From NCBI GenBank assembly GCA_958496175.1, contig OY292274.1:43038630-43102629 (forward strand): DNA of 64,000 nt. Direction: 5' to 3'. Position numbers and translations under genes: made by a program. The notes beneath the pieces were generated by a model that saw nothing but the letters and a program-made list of their open reading frames with translations, was not told the DNA's origin and searched no databases. The DNA comes from Sisyra terminalis. Its lineage: Eukaryota; Arthropoda; Insecta; Neuroptera; Sisyridae. Every line of letters starts with the position of its first letter. The first letter of the stretch is position 1. This document shows positions 1 to 14,006 of this stretch, piece after piece.

Positions 1-3000
1 GATTTATATCCTCATTAAATTCTTGCGAATAAAATTTTATATTACCTCGCACCATTACTGACCACTTTCTCGAAATGAAACTCTTTTCAATTTTTTTTTG
101 CCTTAAACAAAATTTGGCTTTATCAAGCTTCAAAATCGAAAATAACAAAATTTCTTTTTTCTAACTGTGCAATTTAAACAAAAGATAGATTTCTATATTG
201 TTGAGAACCATGTTTGATTTCAAAGCTTATTAAAACCCCACTATCCTTGGGAGGGTAAATATTTTTTTATAATAATCACTATGCTATTTTTCACTCATAT
301 CAAGTTGTAGACTATAGTTATAAACAAGGAAATAAAGATCAAAAATTGAAACCATTATTTTTAACAAATATTTCTCTGAAAATTATTAATAAAGAATACT
401 TTTTTTTACACTGAAAACGATGCAGAAGAAGACAGTAACCAAATCCTTTTTTTTGCATTTTCATTTCAACAAAATTATATTTTAATGCTACAAATTAGTG
501 ATAAAAATAAAACATTTAATAAAATCTCCCTATAACTTTGCAAGTGATTTAATATTATTTATGTAGTTCAAAATTTCAAATTTTTTCAATTTTCAATACT
601 TAAGTCATATTATATTAACGTAATATGTGTTTTGGGATAATTTCTCCCCCCAATTTTTTGAATCGTTCTCCATTTTTAAAATTATTTGCTTAGCAAAAAG
701 CCGTTTTCCGATCATTTGGAAAATCGATTAAAAAACATTAAAATACTTAAAAAAAGGGTAACAGAACGAAATAGTGAATAATCAAATTATATTTACGTTA
801 TTATTATTAGTACCTATTGGTAAAATCTGCGTTAAGCGTTGGTAATTGTACAAAGCGGCCAGTAAAATAAGTTTGTTTAATGATTGCAATTTTAAATTGT
901 AGAGCAATATAAATGAGGTCACTTGTTTACGGAGTCTCTCGTATACTTTTAAACGTTGTTAAATATTCCTTCCTTTAAATGAATGATAAATTTGTATTTA
1001 GTGACTCATCTCATATCAATTTCGGAGGGATCTAATACTACTTTATGACTACCGATGAAGCCTAGCTTAGCAATCGAAATACGTATCTGCACAATATTTC
1101 ATAGACACATTTTTTTGAGTATTAGTCCAATATTTATATTTATTATTTAGTTTTGGTAATTTATGCTTCATTACATTTGACAGCAATATATGTTTAGAAT
1201 GGTATAGTTAAAACAGTATACTGGTATATACTGTTCAAAGATACCGAAAAAATTAATCTAATGTTTGTGTTTTAATTTATTTGAAAATATTTACGTAATA
1301 GACAATCACAGATTTGGTTCTTTTTTTTCAAATGAAAGTTGATTTTTTGATAATTTCATTTCTTTTGCAAAAAAAATTTGAAGTGATAAAAATGATGACT
1401 GTTAGTATATAAATATAAAAGCTGAGTTAATTGTAAAGTGGTAAATGAAAAGGTATTTTGTGCAAATGAAGATTTTGTCGTTTAAAATAAGTAAAAGTTT
1501 TAAATTGTTTTAGCGATTTCCTCAAAAATAATAAAGAATTTATGTTAAAATCATTTCGAAAATTCAATATCTTATTGCTAGATGTGTTAGAATTGCTAAC
1601 AAAAAGCCTGTTTTAAGTTACATTCAGTATAGAATATTTTCGCTGGCTTCTTTGGCTTTCACTTATCCATAGTATTCACTTATACAATTATGTTTCAGAT
1701 GATCTATCAAATTTTTGAGCAATAATATTTTTTTTTAGTTTGGAGAATACGATTGAACTTTGAAACCAAATTAAGAAAAGAAGACAAAAAAGTGGTGAGG
1801 AAATATTCCTTAAATATTCTCTAAGGAAAACTTAAAATATACAGTACCTAGTAGTTTTGATGTTTTTAATAATTTTAAGCATAATAGATAGATAATAAGT
1901 GAAACGAAGAAAGGTTCGAGGAACTTATTTACGAATGTTTAAATTTTTGTAATAAGACGATTAACTTTAGTTATCCCTACATATAGCGGTGTGCTGTAGT
2001 TAAATCCGACTTCTTCACCTCTGCGAGCTATATACTAAGGTATCGGTAATATTTCTTATTTCGATTTTCCGTGTAAAGTAAATGTGGTTAAAAACTATAA
2101 TTTTAAATAGCTTTAATCTTACTCTAAATCTTTTAATCTTTAGGTATTATCAGTATCTTCACATCTAGGAAGTGATATTTATCGTCCAGATAAAATTTGA
2201 CCCAGAGGAGAGAGAAAACATGGTCATTTTTACTTAAAAATAATAACTATTTATATTCTCTTTGTTTTGGGAACTTTTTATTTCATTTTATTTTTTGAGC
2301 AAGACGTTTTATCGGTTTCCCAACTTCTGCAGGTACTTTTCAAGTCTTAAAACTATTTAATGAAGAATTCAATAGTAATAATAAAATAAAAAGTACTATT
2401 TAATTCTTGAATTAAATAGTACCTGATAAAAATCATAAAAATAAAAAAATACTAAAACAAAAATAATATAAATAATTATAAACTTACTACGGTAAAGAAC
2501 TATCAAAATATTAACCTAAGAATAATGATGTGTACAGTATAAATCTAACAGATACATGTTTATCAGTTAAACAGCTATTTTAAGGATATATTGTGTCCAT
2601 CTATGAAAGAAAATACCGGAGCTTAATTGAGAACAAAATAATCTATTACAATAAATAACTGGATAGTAACTTTTTTCAAACAATTATTTTATATGCAGCT
2701 ATTTAATTTTCAATCTCATTTGTCTTAATTTTCTGAAGTTTAAATCCAAAATTTATTTTTTCAAAACTATAATTTAACTATAACCAAATATCTATTTGAC
2801 AAATATTAAATTTTAACTCTCTTATCCCTAAAGTTTTTAGTTCGAACCAAACCGTGAAAAAAATTACCGACTGAATTCTAATTTGAAAGATGATAAACAT
2901 CGTTACGCTTTCATAATTCTGAATTTGCTTATAAACAGCAATTAAACACTAACTAATAAGTAATTTGTTTATTAGTTCATAATCTTCATAATTACCCTTT

Positions 3001-5056
3001 TCTATTTCAACTAAAGTGTATTATAATAAGTATATTACAGTTACATTTTTTGGGAAATTTCTCTTGAAACTTTGAACAATTGAATATTCCACTTCAAACA
3101 CTTGTAAGGAATTACCAATAAGGCTCTGGACTTGTAGGTGTTAATAAATATAAAATTTGAAGTTTTGGGAACATAAAAATAACAATTATTTTAATATTTT
3201 ACATACTTTTTGGTTGTCTTTCAATTTAGGGAGAGTATTTTTTTTAAATTTAGTTAGTGATTTTTTCATTTATGGTTTGGTTATTGTTATTTACCTTGAT
3301 ATGGACAAAACGAAAATTGATATCCATTACAAATTTGAATTTGTATTTTTCCTAAGTAAATAACTAACTAATTTTTTGGAATTTTATAAGTCTCAATATT
3401 TAAACGTTGTACCTATTAAAATGGAAATACTCTACACAACTACCCGTGGTGTAATTCCGATATTTTACAAATGTTGAATTATTGTTGTTCAACAATCTTT
3501 GAAAGTTAAAGCCGCTTCCAACCAAGTGATATTTGTTCAAGTTTTATTTCCCAATTTGGCCAAAAGTTGCTCAATCAATTCAACATTTGCTTGATTCGGT
3601 TCGAGTGGTATAATTACAATCTTGAAATCAGCCAAAGCCGATGGTGAGGTTCTTGGGAAAGACGACTCGTCTTTTTATTGTTTGAGGGAAAATATGAAAG
3701 TTCAAATCGTTCCTAATTGGCAGAGAAAAAACAAGGCAGTGAGCGAGAAAAGACGAATAGAAATATCTGAACATTTTACAATTGAAAATGAGACAATTAA
3801 AAGTGAGCTCATGGAAAATTCGCTTTTAATTGCGCTCTTTTCTAAAAGTCTCTTTGCTTTGTTTGATTGATTTTTCTTCTGATACTCTTCTAGTGGTCGG
3901 GTGTTTTAATTTTCAGTTATAAAATATAAAATTGAGGAGGTAAGAATCGTAAAATGAAAGCCACTTAAGTACCTTTTCTAAGTACGGTTACAGTTACGTT
4001 GATACGGTAATAAAACCGAGCGATAAACTCCATCAAGAAGAGTGTAAAGTACAATCAAATGGAATAAAAACAATCAAAAGAAAAGCCAAAGAGAACATTA
4101 AGTGTTCATCAATAATGAATATGGAGTTTCAAAGAAAAAAATATCTGACAACCACATCAATATCCGTTTCCGACACGTATTAAAAAAGGCTTTTTTTCGT
4201 TTCAAGTAAAAGCTAGAGAGAAAACTTCAAAAGATTTAAATTCAATTGTATTATATGTCTTTAAACAAAATAACTCAGTGTCATAATTTTTAAACTTAAA
4301 ACTAGTTTTAAGACTGAAAAAAATATGTATAACTAACAAATAAAAAAAAGCCTTATCAAAAAAATAAATAATAGTATATAAGCAAGATAAATTTTATTAA
4401 AAATAACACGGTTTCATTACTATCGTACTTTATTTCTTAATGAATTATAATTTATAATTTTTTCTGCATTATGTTTGTAGTTTTTTCACGTGAAAATAGG
4501 AAAATAGATTTGAATATTTTAGCACGCATGGAGTGGTGTAAGCCTCATTTCACACCAAAAGTGTTCAGATCAGTCAAACCAAATCTTGTCATTTAAAGGT
4601 GAGGAGTCAAAACCTTCCTCCTCATCTTTGAGCGTCGTGGACATCAAAAATGTACTGGTTAGATGCAACAAGGCTTTATCCAGAAATAGAGCTAAGGGAA
4701 CGGAGGATCTCAGACCATTATCATCCACCACCCAGGGCATTCTACGGCCTCAGAGTAGAATAAAGATCGACATATAATCTGTTATAACTTAACTTCAATT
4801 TATTATTGTTAAATGCATTTTATTTCATGTCAAAAATTATAGCACCTCAAATTATTTATATTGCATGTAATACAACTGTAATTATACCAAAAAGACGTCT
4901 AAGCCACTGAGCGCCTTAAGTTTTTAAATAAATTTAAAATCTTGTCTAGATTTGCCCATTGAACTACTAAGTTAGCTAATCTTGTTTCTTTTAGTATAAA
5001 ATGAGGCTCATAATTGACTATTTAACTAGTCTGCTTCTGAAAAATACACCTGTTTT
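1..5056. other. AT-rich non-coding stretch without a supported gene
   Basis: No open frame here has the composition, splice signals or motifs of a gene. The few frames over 60 codons are AT-driven and start at non-ATG codons. The stretch holds one perfect 14-bp-arm palindrome near 2.4 kb, listed separately, and many homopolymer A/T runs. A GC-richer patch at about 3430-3870 and another at 4523-4780 have some codon-like character but no recognisable family. Confidence 0.6.
2393..2422. repeat. Perfect inverted repeat, 14-bp arms and 2-nt loop
   Basis: GTACTATTTAATTC is followed by TT and then by its exact reverse complement, making a 30-bp near-continuous palindrome. It stands in AT-rich DNA with no gene near it. 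Short related pieces, such as a partial copy at about 2352-2376, lie just upstream. It could be a cruciform-forming simple sequence or the middle of a decayed terminal-repeat element. Confidence 0.75.
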
Positions 5057-5059
5057 TTA

Positions 5060-5209
5060 ATTGTTATTAAATCGTCGCCTTATAGTAACAAGGTCTTTAA
5101 CAACTCCAGGGTTAATAAAATTCCGTAAATCGAAAATTTGCTCGATGCGAGATTCGAACCCAACACCAGTATTGGAGCGGCCACTATGACCACTTGATCA
5201 TCAGTAGAC
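5060..5209 (-). mobile_element. tRNA-derived SINE, copy 1
   Basis: Read on the minus strand, the element begins with a tRNA-like head with a diverged A-box and a well preserved B-box (GGTTCGAATCTCG). A body follows with a TATTAACCCTAGAG-like motif and an AT-rich tail. The same order of blocks recurs at 21.7, 27.7 and 40.4 kb, so this is a dispersed family. The tRNA part has no cloverleaf good enough for a functional tRNA. The head resembles a tRNA-Ser/Leu type (GCCGAGTGGT in the better copies). Confidence 0.8.
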
Positions 5210-8200
5210 TATTTAACTATGTATGTATTGAAATTAGTTATCCAACAAAAAAATATGATTTATAGTATACTACTTGCATAATCAAATTTTCTTGTTTATT
5301 TAATGAAAAGCATTATTCGAATCGTAACTGACCAATCAAAAGATCCAAAAATAAATGAAATATTTATGAGGAATTGCCGATGTGTTCTTACTATGGGATA
5401 AGAGAGTTTACAGGGATGGAGACACTGTATTTGTTTTTACAGTATTTGCTTTTTCCTAAAAAAAAATTCTAAACGGGGAGTTCTAAGTTCTAAAAGTTCT
5501 AAGTAACAAGTTTAACAAGAGAATGTTTAAATTTATTGGAGGATTTAATCAGATTTAAGTGGGTACTGATCACTTAAATGGTTAGAAACCACTGAACCCC
5601 TGAAATCACGTTTTAGGGAGAGTGATTCAGCTCTTTTAGTAATGTTTTATAAGTTATTACAAATTAGCAAGAAACAGCGATAATTATTTTTGCTCAATAT
5701 TACAGTAGAGTTAATTAGAAAACTTTGCTTTAGTTATTTTTCATAGTAGTTTCCTGTAAAAATGTTACTAAATTATAAAATAACGACAAAATAGCATAAA
5801 ACTTTGGTAACATAAAACGTTTTGTTGTGGACCACAATTATTTATTAAGACTAAGAATAACTTACAGTCTTGTACATAAAATTAAGCTAAACATAAAAAT
5901 CACAATCTCAGCAAGATAGATGTAAACTATAAACTAGGCACCTGTAAAATAAATGCTGAACAATTACTTGATATATGAAAACTTAAAATACAAAAATATA
6001 AAAATACTAGAAACCGAATTTCTATAAACCAACAGTTTAAACAGTTTTGTCTGCTAAAATCCAAACAAATATAATTTGATTTATAAAAGAGAACGTGATG
6101 AAGCAGTTTTAAAAATTTTGTCGCTAGAATAACAAAAAAAATTGTTTTACCGAACTGTATTTAGGAGAATACGTGTTCTATTTACCAAACACATAAACTT
6201 TCAGATAAAAATGTCTTCAGAATACTTGATTATTCTCAAAATATTGTTTGGTTCGTCCTGAAAAATCGATCTAGTAGTACCTATATTGTTACAAAGTATA
6301 ATTGTAGCTAATTTTCAAATTTAGTTAGGAGTAGAACGGAAGTTTTTATTACAATACCTTTAAGCATTCTAATGAAAATTAATTTTCAGGATAGAACATT
6401 TTTTAAATTTTTTAAGTAGTTCAAAATTTCTAATCTTCCTTTTTCTTTTTTAATCATTCTAGGTATCTTCTTATAAAATTCAATATGAGTCATTTTGCTC
6501 TTAAAATGTGATCATTTTAGTTATTTTTTCGATCACCTTTGGGCGCTGGGTGTGTTGGAGGATATTATCTCATAAAAAATAGCCAATAGGTTAGTTTATC
6601 GTGTAGATCCACTAGCTATATATTTTAAGCCGAAGTTTTTTTAAATTTAATTCGTACACATTTTTCAAAACTTATTAAGATCCAGAAACAATCAAAAATT
6701 TTACTAAAGAGTTCTACTTTAATCGTTAAATGTTAGTTTATTTTAAATTTTCGTATCGGCTTGTTTTGATGATTAAATAAACCAAATAAAAATGGAAAAA
6801 TTTAGAAGTAATTTTTCGTTTAGTTTCGGCAAAAAAAAGAAACTTCATGAACTATTTGAATAATATGTCTTAACAATATTTCATTGATAAGTAGGAAAAT
6901 CACATTAGTATCCTTCACAGAGTTGTGTTTTTCTTTCAATTTTTTTGCGTTTTGTGAAAATCGATTGAATCGCAACAATAGAACAATCATTCCATCAAAG
7001 AAATGAAAAGAAGACCATGAATGCAAGTGTAATAAATATTCATTTGTATTTGAAGCGTTCATATGTGGGATTGAGACTAGAAAATTAAAACTAGTTTTTT
7101 CCTTCATTTTTTTCCAATATCTGTTCCTATTACTATTATTATACAAATATTTAATGCTTGACTTTTTCAATTACGAAAGGAAGACGTCTTCGACTCGCTT
7201 AAAATGGCACAACAGTTGTAATATTTGAATACGACCAACTGTTATGCTTCTTCTTTAGCTCAAATGTTGGTTCAAACTTAATCTAATCAAATAAACCGTT
7301 TGCCGTTGTCTTCCTCTCTTTACCATCGTCTATAGTTTCTATAGTTTTATCAATCAGGAAAATAGAATCAAAACAAAACACCTGTTGCGTCACAGTGCAC
7401 TGCACTGACGCTTCAGGTCGGCTATTGTTGAGTTGTTACGAGAGAAAATAAAGTAAAAAGGAAACTATGGAGAAAGACTAGATTAGAGGATTTTAAGCCA
7501 GGTGGAGAGACGGAGACGCAAAGTTATATCTTCAAATCATCTTTGGTTCAACCACAAATTATTACATTTCCTCTTTTGGTTGTGACCGTAAAATTCATAG
7601 AGTAAGAAACGAATAAAGATGGTTTCTTATTCAAAAAAAAAAAAAAAAAAAATAATAAATAGAAGCAAAAGAGCAGAAATTTAGTTCCATAAAATTTTAT
7701 TTGGTTTCCTAACTAAAAAAAAATGCTTGAAAATTGGCAAATTTATCAATAGTATAAATAGGTACGCCTAATACGATTTTTTTACCACAATAGGTGACAG
7801 ATTTATTTTATTTTATACGTTTACTCTTTTTCCAACAAATTTTAAAGTACAAAATTGAAAAGAATTTTGGTTTAGGTAGCACTAATACAATCCCTGTTAT
7901 TATATAGCAAGTGGGTATAGAAAGAATATCTTAGTGATTTTCAAAATTCAAAGGCGTAACAAGGTTTATTTGGACGCCAAATTTTCTTGGAACATAATAA
8001 ATTGTTTCATGAACATTAAATAAGGTCGGTACCTAAATAATGTATCTAAGACTTTTAAGCTATGCCTTTTCAGCATGCTCCATCTCTACAAATCATACGT
8101 GCGATAGTTTTTTTCAGTGTCATTATCCAGAAAATTTAATAATAACTTTAAGGGGAATATTAAAGAATCTTCATTAACACAAACAACTAACTTATAACTT

Positions 8201-10411
8201 TACTAGCGAATTCGAAAAATATTGTTCTACCCGAACGTTGACTTTTCGTTTGGCTCGCATAATCGGTATAAGGTTACCATTGAAAATATTTAAAACTTTT
8301 AAATATATTTTTCCAACGATAGAAAACAAAACTAAATAGATGAATTTTTTCATTCCTTTGTTTTACGTTGGGGATGCCTTTCCTTATTATTTTTATGTAA
8401 TGATATTTAGCTTTTAGAACATTGCATTGTATCTAAATAAAACATTTCATAAAAATCGGTTCATTCGTTCTTTAGTTACAAAAAAAAACATAGAGAGTGA
8501 TACAAAAATTATACAAAAGTAAATTTGAAATAAGGGCACCTAATACAAATACTTACCCTAAAATAAGATTACAATTTAAGCTGTACAATCGTACGAATTT
8601 AATATATCAATAGTATAGATATACATTAATTAAAAAGGTGATAGTATTTATATATTACAAACAACACAATTTGGCACTTCAATTTTATTTATACGTATGT
8701 ATATTGTATAGATAATAGGAAATAATGGTTCGTTTAAATATGAAATTTCGATTGTTAACCTGGCAAAGTTTGTCCTCTCGATTCACCCAATTTTGAATCT
8801 AAACCATCCAGGCTTTTCAAACACACACAGAAACTTTCTGCAAAATCAGTTCAGTGGTTTAGGGCAAGTTTAGTGATAAGCACACATACAAAAGATATAT
8901 TTTACGAAAGGAAGATATGTTAAATCTTAAAAATCGCTGTTTTTCAGTCTTTCTCTTCGTACAAAATTAAAGTAGGACTTTCTTCGATATTTACTCAAAA
9001 CATAAAATAAAACTTATAAAACTAGTGTGAAAACTTTAGTTTTAAATAAATTTAACCATGCATATCGAAGTCGTACCAAATTTAAAATTTGGGAAAGAAT
9101 TATTAATTTTCGCAATGTTCAATGTCGTTTTAATGTTGATATAATATATATTAAAGTAATTAGAAAAGTCAATTTTCTAGGTGTCTCATGGGAAATTCCG
9201 TTTCTCATCAAAAATTAAAAGATCGAATTGGCATTTGTTTGAAAGAAGGTAGGGAAGTTTTTTTGAATAATTGTTGATTGAAAATAAAATATTTAAAATT
9301 GTTTGAGGTGGAAAAAGGTTTTGCTTGTTTCCAAACGAGTAAAAATGTAACGTTCCAAGTCATCAGTCTCACAAAAAAGTTAACTGTTAAATTTCCTTCA
9401 AATTGTGCTGAATCATAAAAAAATGATGTAAAAACTTTATGCAATCGAATAGGTGGAGATTGGATTTTATATAGTATGTTGTAAATGAACACACCACAGT
9501 TCTAAATGCATTAGAGAGATGCGAGAGAAGTCGTATTTGTATTTATAAGCCAACACGCTGAGAAAATTATTCTCATTTCTTGATGTGCTCACAATTCCTA
9601 TAACTATAATGTAATACACTTGAGAAACTACATAGAAAGATCTCTACTTCCTCCTTCACACACATTTCAATCGCGACGTGTGTGAGTGTGTAGAGATAGC
9701 CAACGTATATACATATATAATACATGAATTGAGGCGGTTGAGGCGCTCCTTCTACTCTCATGTTATTGCACAATCACCATTCTTCTACAGGCCCACGAGT
9801 CAGGGTCAGGTGGATGCATATGTGTTTGTGTATGGACCATCGTCATGTATCTATCGCATATTATGTCTCTATGCCCGTTTTCAAGGCACAAATCATAATT
9901 CGGGAAAATTCCCATCACTACCATTTTTCCCAACCCACTCATTTTAACATTAAAAATCCAGGACTTTGATTTAACCATCTCATTTGGTTAGTTCAAAAAC
10001 CAACCCTTGATCCATTTCCGATTACTTGTATAAAATAATTCAGATAAAAAATAGAAATCTCTCTTCAAAACTTGTATTTTTCTGATCAATTCGAGTTTTT
10101 CCGATACGATTCTGTTAAGTCTTTTTTTTATTACATCTACAAACAAATTCTTTAAGTAATTTTCGAAAAAATAGTTATCCCGTAAAATTTTTAATTTGAT
10201 TTTAATTCAATTTAAAACTTAAGAAATATATTATATTTAGTCATTATTCTCAACCCCAATTTTTCAATGGGTTATAACATTTATTTAAGTTGCGTATATG
10301 CAATTCCTAAACCGTACTGTATAAAAATTGGTATGTAACGTATACTTAAATCGGCATCAATGGAGTTTGGTTTCTTGGATGGATATATTTTTGTGTCCGT
10401 ATCTTAAAGAT
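5210..10411. other. Non-coding stretch with old repeats and two GC-richer islands
   Basis: No gene is supported. A patch at about 8220-8890 carries two phrases of the form 'aaaatcggttcattcgttctttagtta' (near 8450 and 8850). These resemble 3' ends of common insect non-autonomous repeats. The patches at about 7190-7560 and 9490-9980 are clearly less AT-rich than their surroundings. They carry no consistent frame, so they are better read as candidate regulatory or conserved non-coding DNA than as exons. Confidence 0.5.
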
Positions 10412-10621
10412 GTTATGTACAAGGGCGGATTTAGAGGGGGTGGGGCACGGGGGGCACGTGCTCCCCCCTATATATTTTTACACTTTCATAAACCTTTCTA
10501 TACATTCTTGTACTTGTAGAAATAAACTGTTTGTTGTAATAGTTATTGTTGTTTTTTTTTGCCGTCGGCCCCCTGTGCTCCCCCCCTAGGAAAAAATCCT
10601 GGATCCGTCGTTGGTTATGGA
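10412..10621. mobile_element. hAT-type MITE with 8-bp target-site duplication
   Basis: A 194-bp element at 10420-10613 is flanked by GTTATGTA (10412-10419) and GTTATGGA (10614-10621), an 8-bp target-site duplication with one mismatch. The termini are inverted repeats, CAAGGGCGGATTTAG on the left and CAACGACGGATCCAG on the inverted right end. Each is followed inward by G-rich or C-rich runs that pair with one another. An 8-bp duplication with CA...TG ends fits the hAT superfamily. It encodes no transposase, so it is non-autonomous. Confidence 0.85.
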
Positions 10622-13065
10622 GGTATGTCAAAATGCTACAAGACAATTAAAATTTAGGAGAATGTTTCTTATTTAATGCTGAAGTCACTTAAAAGTTATT
10701 ACAATTTAAAAATACTTACTATGATTTTACACGTAATCTTATAGAGATTCGGTGATCGAACAGATTAAATCTATTTTTATTGGCAAAAATAATGCTACCA
10801 GGCATTCCAAAGTTTCAAAATATGTAGTTTAAACTTTAAGAAATTAATTTTGCATAAGTTTATTTGAATAGAGTTTTTAAGAAAAAATTTATAAACGAAC
10901 CGAAAATGTGGTTTTTACTTGATAAATTAATAAGTGTATAAGAAAGTGCGGCAACATTGTCGTCAACTGAGACGTACCGTCTTGTTTATAATACAAGTTG
11001 TGTTAGTACATTTGATTAGACAATAATGAAACGTATAATTTATCTTTATCACATTCATGAATACATAGTTGAAAGCGGAAAAGGATGAAATAAATCAAAT
11101 AATTTATTTTCCAACCTATAAATTCGACAGCGTATCATTATTTAATATAATGTTGAATTATTAATTTTATTTAATGTTTTTGTAACAATTGTCTCAAAAA
11201 CATGTTAATCAAATGTTTTAACTGATTTAATCATATTAAACAGTTCTGCATTCATAACATGAGTATCAAATCAATAATATGTTTAATATAATATTGTTAA
11301 GTTGAAATCAAGGCATATTCAGTCCCAAAAGTTAGTAAAAAAAATCTATATTTTTGTTTTTTCTAATTTTGTTTAAAATTTTTGGTGAAATTCCCAATTT
11401 TCTCTGAAATTATATGCTTTATTTAAGTATCGACCTATTTATTTGCCTAATGGTACGCAATACGACGTAATTATTCACGACCTTCAATTCTTGTGTACTT
11501 TTGTCTCCGATTGTATCTCCATAACATTATTAAAAATGCCTATGACTAAAATTCTCCCAAACAATGAACTACAGAAATTGGAAAGGTTTCACAACTTACA
11601 TGATTTCATAATTGTGATTACTCCAATATCAGTTAAATTAGGGCGAAGATAGCAAGGAACCTAAACTTTCTTACAAAAAATACCTTTTTTAGCAAAATCA
11701 ATGAATTATAATACTTATTGCTGGAGCAAAATTCATAAATCGTTATTTTTATAGTTCACTTACCAGCATCGATAAAACAAAATCTGCGTATAAAATTAGC
11801 GAAAACGCATTAAAAAAAATTAATAGAAAGTTGAATTTTACTATCTATATATTTCTATATATTTTTGGTGCAATTATAAAGTAGGGAAGTAAGTAAATTC
11901 ATACTCGAACGGTAGTTTTCCAACGAAATGAAAAAAAATACAAACGTCGTAAAATAGTTCCATTATAGTTACCTTTGATTTTACTTTATTAATAAGTACA
12001 AAAAAAAAAATATTTGAAACTAGCTCACATATCTCAACAATAGAAAAAAACATTTAAAAGCATTTTGAAATCATTTCATTCAAAACACCTTTAACAACTT
12101 TCAACGACTTTTAAACGTTTAAAATACCTTTCATATACCTACTGTTTTAACAGAACTGAATACAAATTAACAGAAAACAGTACAAGAAAATTCAAGCAAA
12201 AATGTTTTATAAAAGTCACACAGGAGATAATAATTGAAAGAAAGGCAAGAAGGATTGATTGGAGGTTTTAGGCCAACCTGGGTTAAAGACTTGTTGTTTC
12301 AGATTTTAGGACAGTGCCAAGTTTTTGTTGATGGTTTGTGGGTGATGATGAGGAAAAAGCATCACCATAAGATCCAAACACTACAAAATGAATATACGTA
12401 GCCTTTATACAAGTCATTTTCTGACGAAATCTTTTTAATTTATTACGATTTTGTTACTGATATCTTCTTCTTTTTTTTTGTCGCTGAATTTTTATTACGG
12501 TCGATTTTTTTCGCAAATTCAATTAAAAATTGCATCGATGTTTCCAGATTATACCTGATTAAAGTACACTTGTGCCAAATATAGATATTTGAAAACCAAG
12601 GGTAAAGGTTAATGGTACAGATTTGGAGATTGAGTGTACAATTTTTGTCGAAAAATAGAGTCGCACTTTTTATAATTTTTTTGTTATTGTGGCGTTTTGT
12701 ATTGTATTCAAAGACACAAGTTGTATTTAATTTGCAAAGTATTTCTTTACTATACCTATTAACACAAACCAGTACAAGCGATCAATATAAATATTTCATA
12801 ATATTCAAAGTTGAATATATTCTCCAGGAGTGGCGGAAGCCCTGTTAAAAATGGCATTTTAAATCTTACACAAACCATTAGAAGTCGTTTAAAGTTATTA
12901 AGGCATTTTAAATATGATGATTTTTAAATATTTCTAAATGCCTTTTTTAACAGAGAAGGAAAGAAAAACATGTACCTACATAAAAATGATTTTAACATAA
13001 ATACTTTAAAAGTGTTTTATTACGAAATCAGATATAAAAAAAAACCTTGGTTTAAAGTACAAAAA
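10622..13065. other. AT-rich intergenic stretch
   Basis: I see no gene. ORFs at 11443-11652 and 12612-12848 have AT-driven composition and no signal, splice sites or motif. A slightly GC-richer patch near 12230-12380 has no continuous frame. The right end abuts the 3' end of the Fcp3C-like gene. Confidence 0.55.
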
Positions 13066-13071
13066 TTTATT
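13066..13071 (-). promoter_or_regulatory. Polyadenylation signal of the Fcp3C-like gene
   Basis: AATAAA on the minus strand lies about 20 nt past the stop codon of the Fcp3C-like coding region, a normal distance for a short 3' UTR. Confidence 0.6.
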
Positions 13072-13091
13072 TCGAAAGTGAAAATCAGGAA

Positions 13092-13612
13092 TTAGATAAG
13101 TGGGCATTTGTAAGGCATACCATCCTTGCAGCAGTATTCTCGTCCTGCTGATAGATTTGAGTTGACCCAGGTATTATTGCAGTTCTTTACGAATAAATAC
13201 GCTCGTTCTTTGTGACAGTCTCGATCGATGGAGGCGCACAAAATCGAAGGACTGTTAGGCAAGTGTTTAACGATCTAAAAGAAGGAAGTTATTAAGAATC
13301 TCTCATTTTCAATTTTAAAAATTTCAAACTTACAATATCCAAACATTTGTTAGTACACTGTTTCATTCCTAAATTGGTGCACGGTAGCGGAGAGTCTTGT
13401 TCTTGTAGAAGAGCAGGATTTCCTTTCGGTTGTTCGGAAGACCCTTTCACAAACTGACCCGATAGAAATATCCCGCAAGTGCATGGTGTTGGTCCCGAGG
13501 GAGCAGCAGCCACCGCCTCCACGTCATTTCCAGCTTTTATTTCTCCCGAAATGACAATGTAAATTGCCGACGCAAATACCAAGATCAAATTAAATACGTG
13601 AAAAGCTCTCAT
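13092..13612 (-). CDS. Fcp3C: Follicle cell protein 3C-1-like secreted cysteine-rich protein
   Basis: Two coding exons, 13612-13334 and 13274-13092, joined in phase 0, give 153 residues. The first roughly 23 residues are a signal peptide (MRAFHVFNLILVFASAIYIV). An Ala/Pro-rich linker leads to a cysteine-rich domain with CTCGIFLSGQF, CTNLGMKQCTNKC, CASIDRDCHKE and AGREYCCKDG, about 12 cysteines in all. I recognise this order as the insect follicle-cell-protein-3C family, named after a Drosophila ovarian follicle-cell gene; the biochemical role is not established. A non-coding 5' exon is likely: an acceptor sits at 13618-13619 just before the ATG, with a matching donor at 13681-13682. Transcription runs towards an AATAAA 20 nt past the stop. 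The neighbours (HTD2/ARMC7 upstream on the same strand) are functionally unrelated. Confidence 0.87.
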
Positions 13613-13948
13613 AATGTCTGAAAATTTAAATTTGAAAAAAATAAATAAATTGATTAGATAAATTTATGTTCAATTCCCTTACCGGCCGACCAAACGCTCG
13701 AAATCAAATTAATCAACTGAACTAGTTTTGAATTTATTTCAAACCTTGACGAAACTTTGTTGAAGTTCCGTGTCAAAGAATGCAAAATCAGCAACCTTAT
13801 TGCATAAATTTAAAATTCGCTTAGTTGCTTATTATTAAATTTTATTTTTTAAAATATCAACATGAAGATATTGTTGGGCTAAATTAGGTAAATCAATTCT
13901 TGTAAAGGAATAAAACTTATATTTATTGCATCAACAAAAAATACAATT

Positions 13949-13954
13949 TTTATT
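13949..13954 (-). promoter_or_regulatory. Polyadenylation signal shared by ARMC7/HTD2
   Basis: AATAAA on the minus strand lies about 53 nt downstream of the HTD2 stop. No comparable signal separates ARMC7 from HTD2, because the two frames overlap. A single 3' end here would serve a transcript containing both. Confidence 0.5.
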
Positions 13955-14006
13955 ATAATTACAAATAATTGATTTGTCATCAGAATTTACAAATTCGCGG
14001 AAAGTT

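Noticed and set aside
3622..3870. 82-codon frame on the plus strand
   Set aside because: Starts at a non-ATG codon, no recognised domain, no splice context. The codon-like look may only reflect higher GC.
4523..4777. Ser/Lys-rich frame after a ttttag acceptor-like site
   Set aside because: No upstream exon, no family motif, begins at a non-ATG codon. A second frame starting at the ATG at 4528 is equally good, so the coding case is weak.
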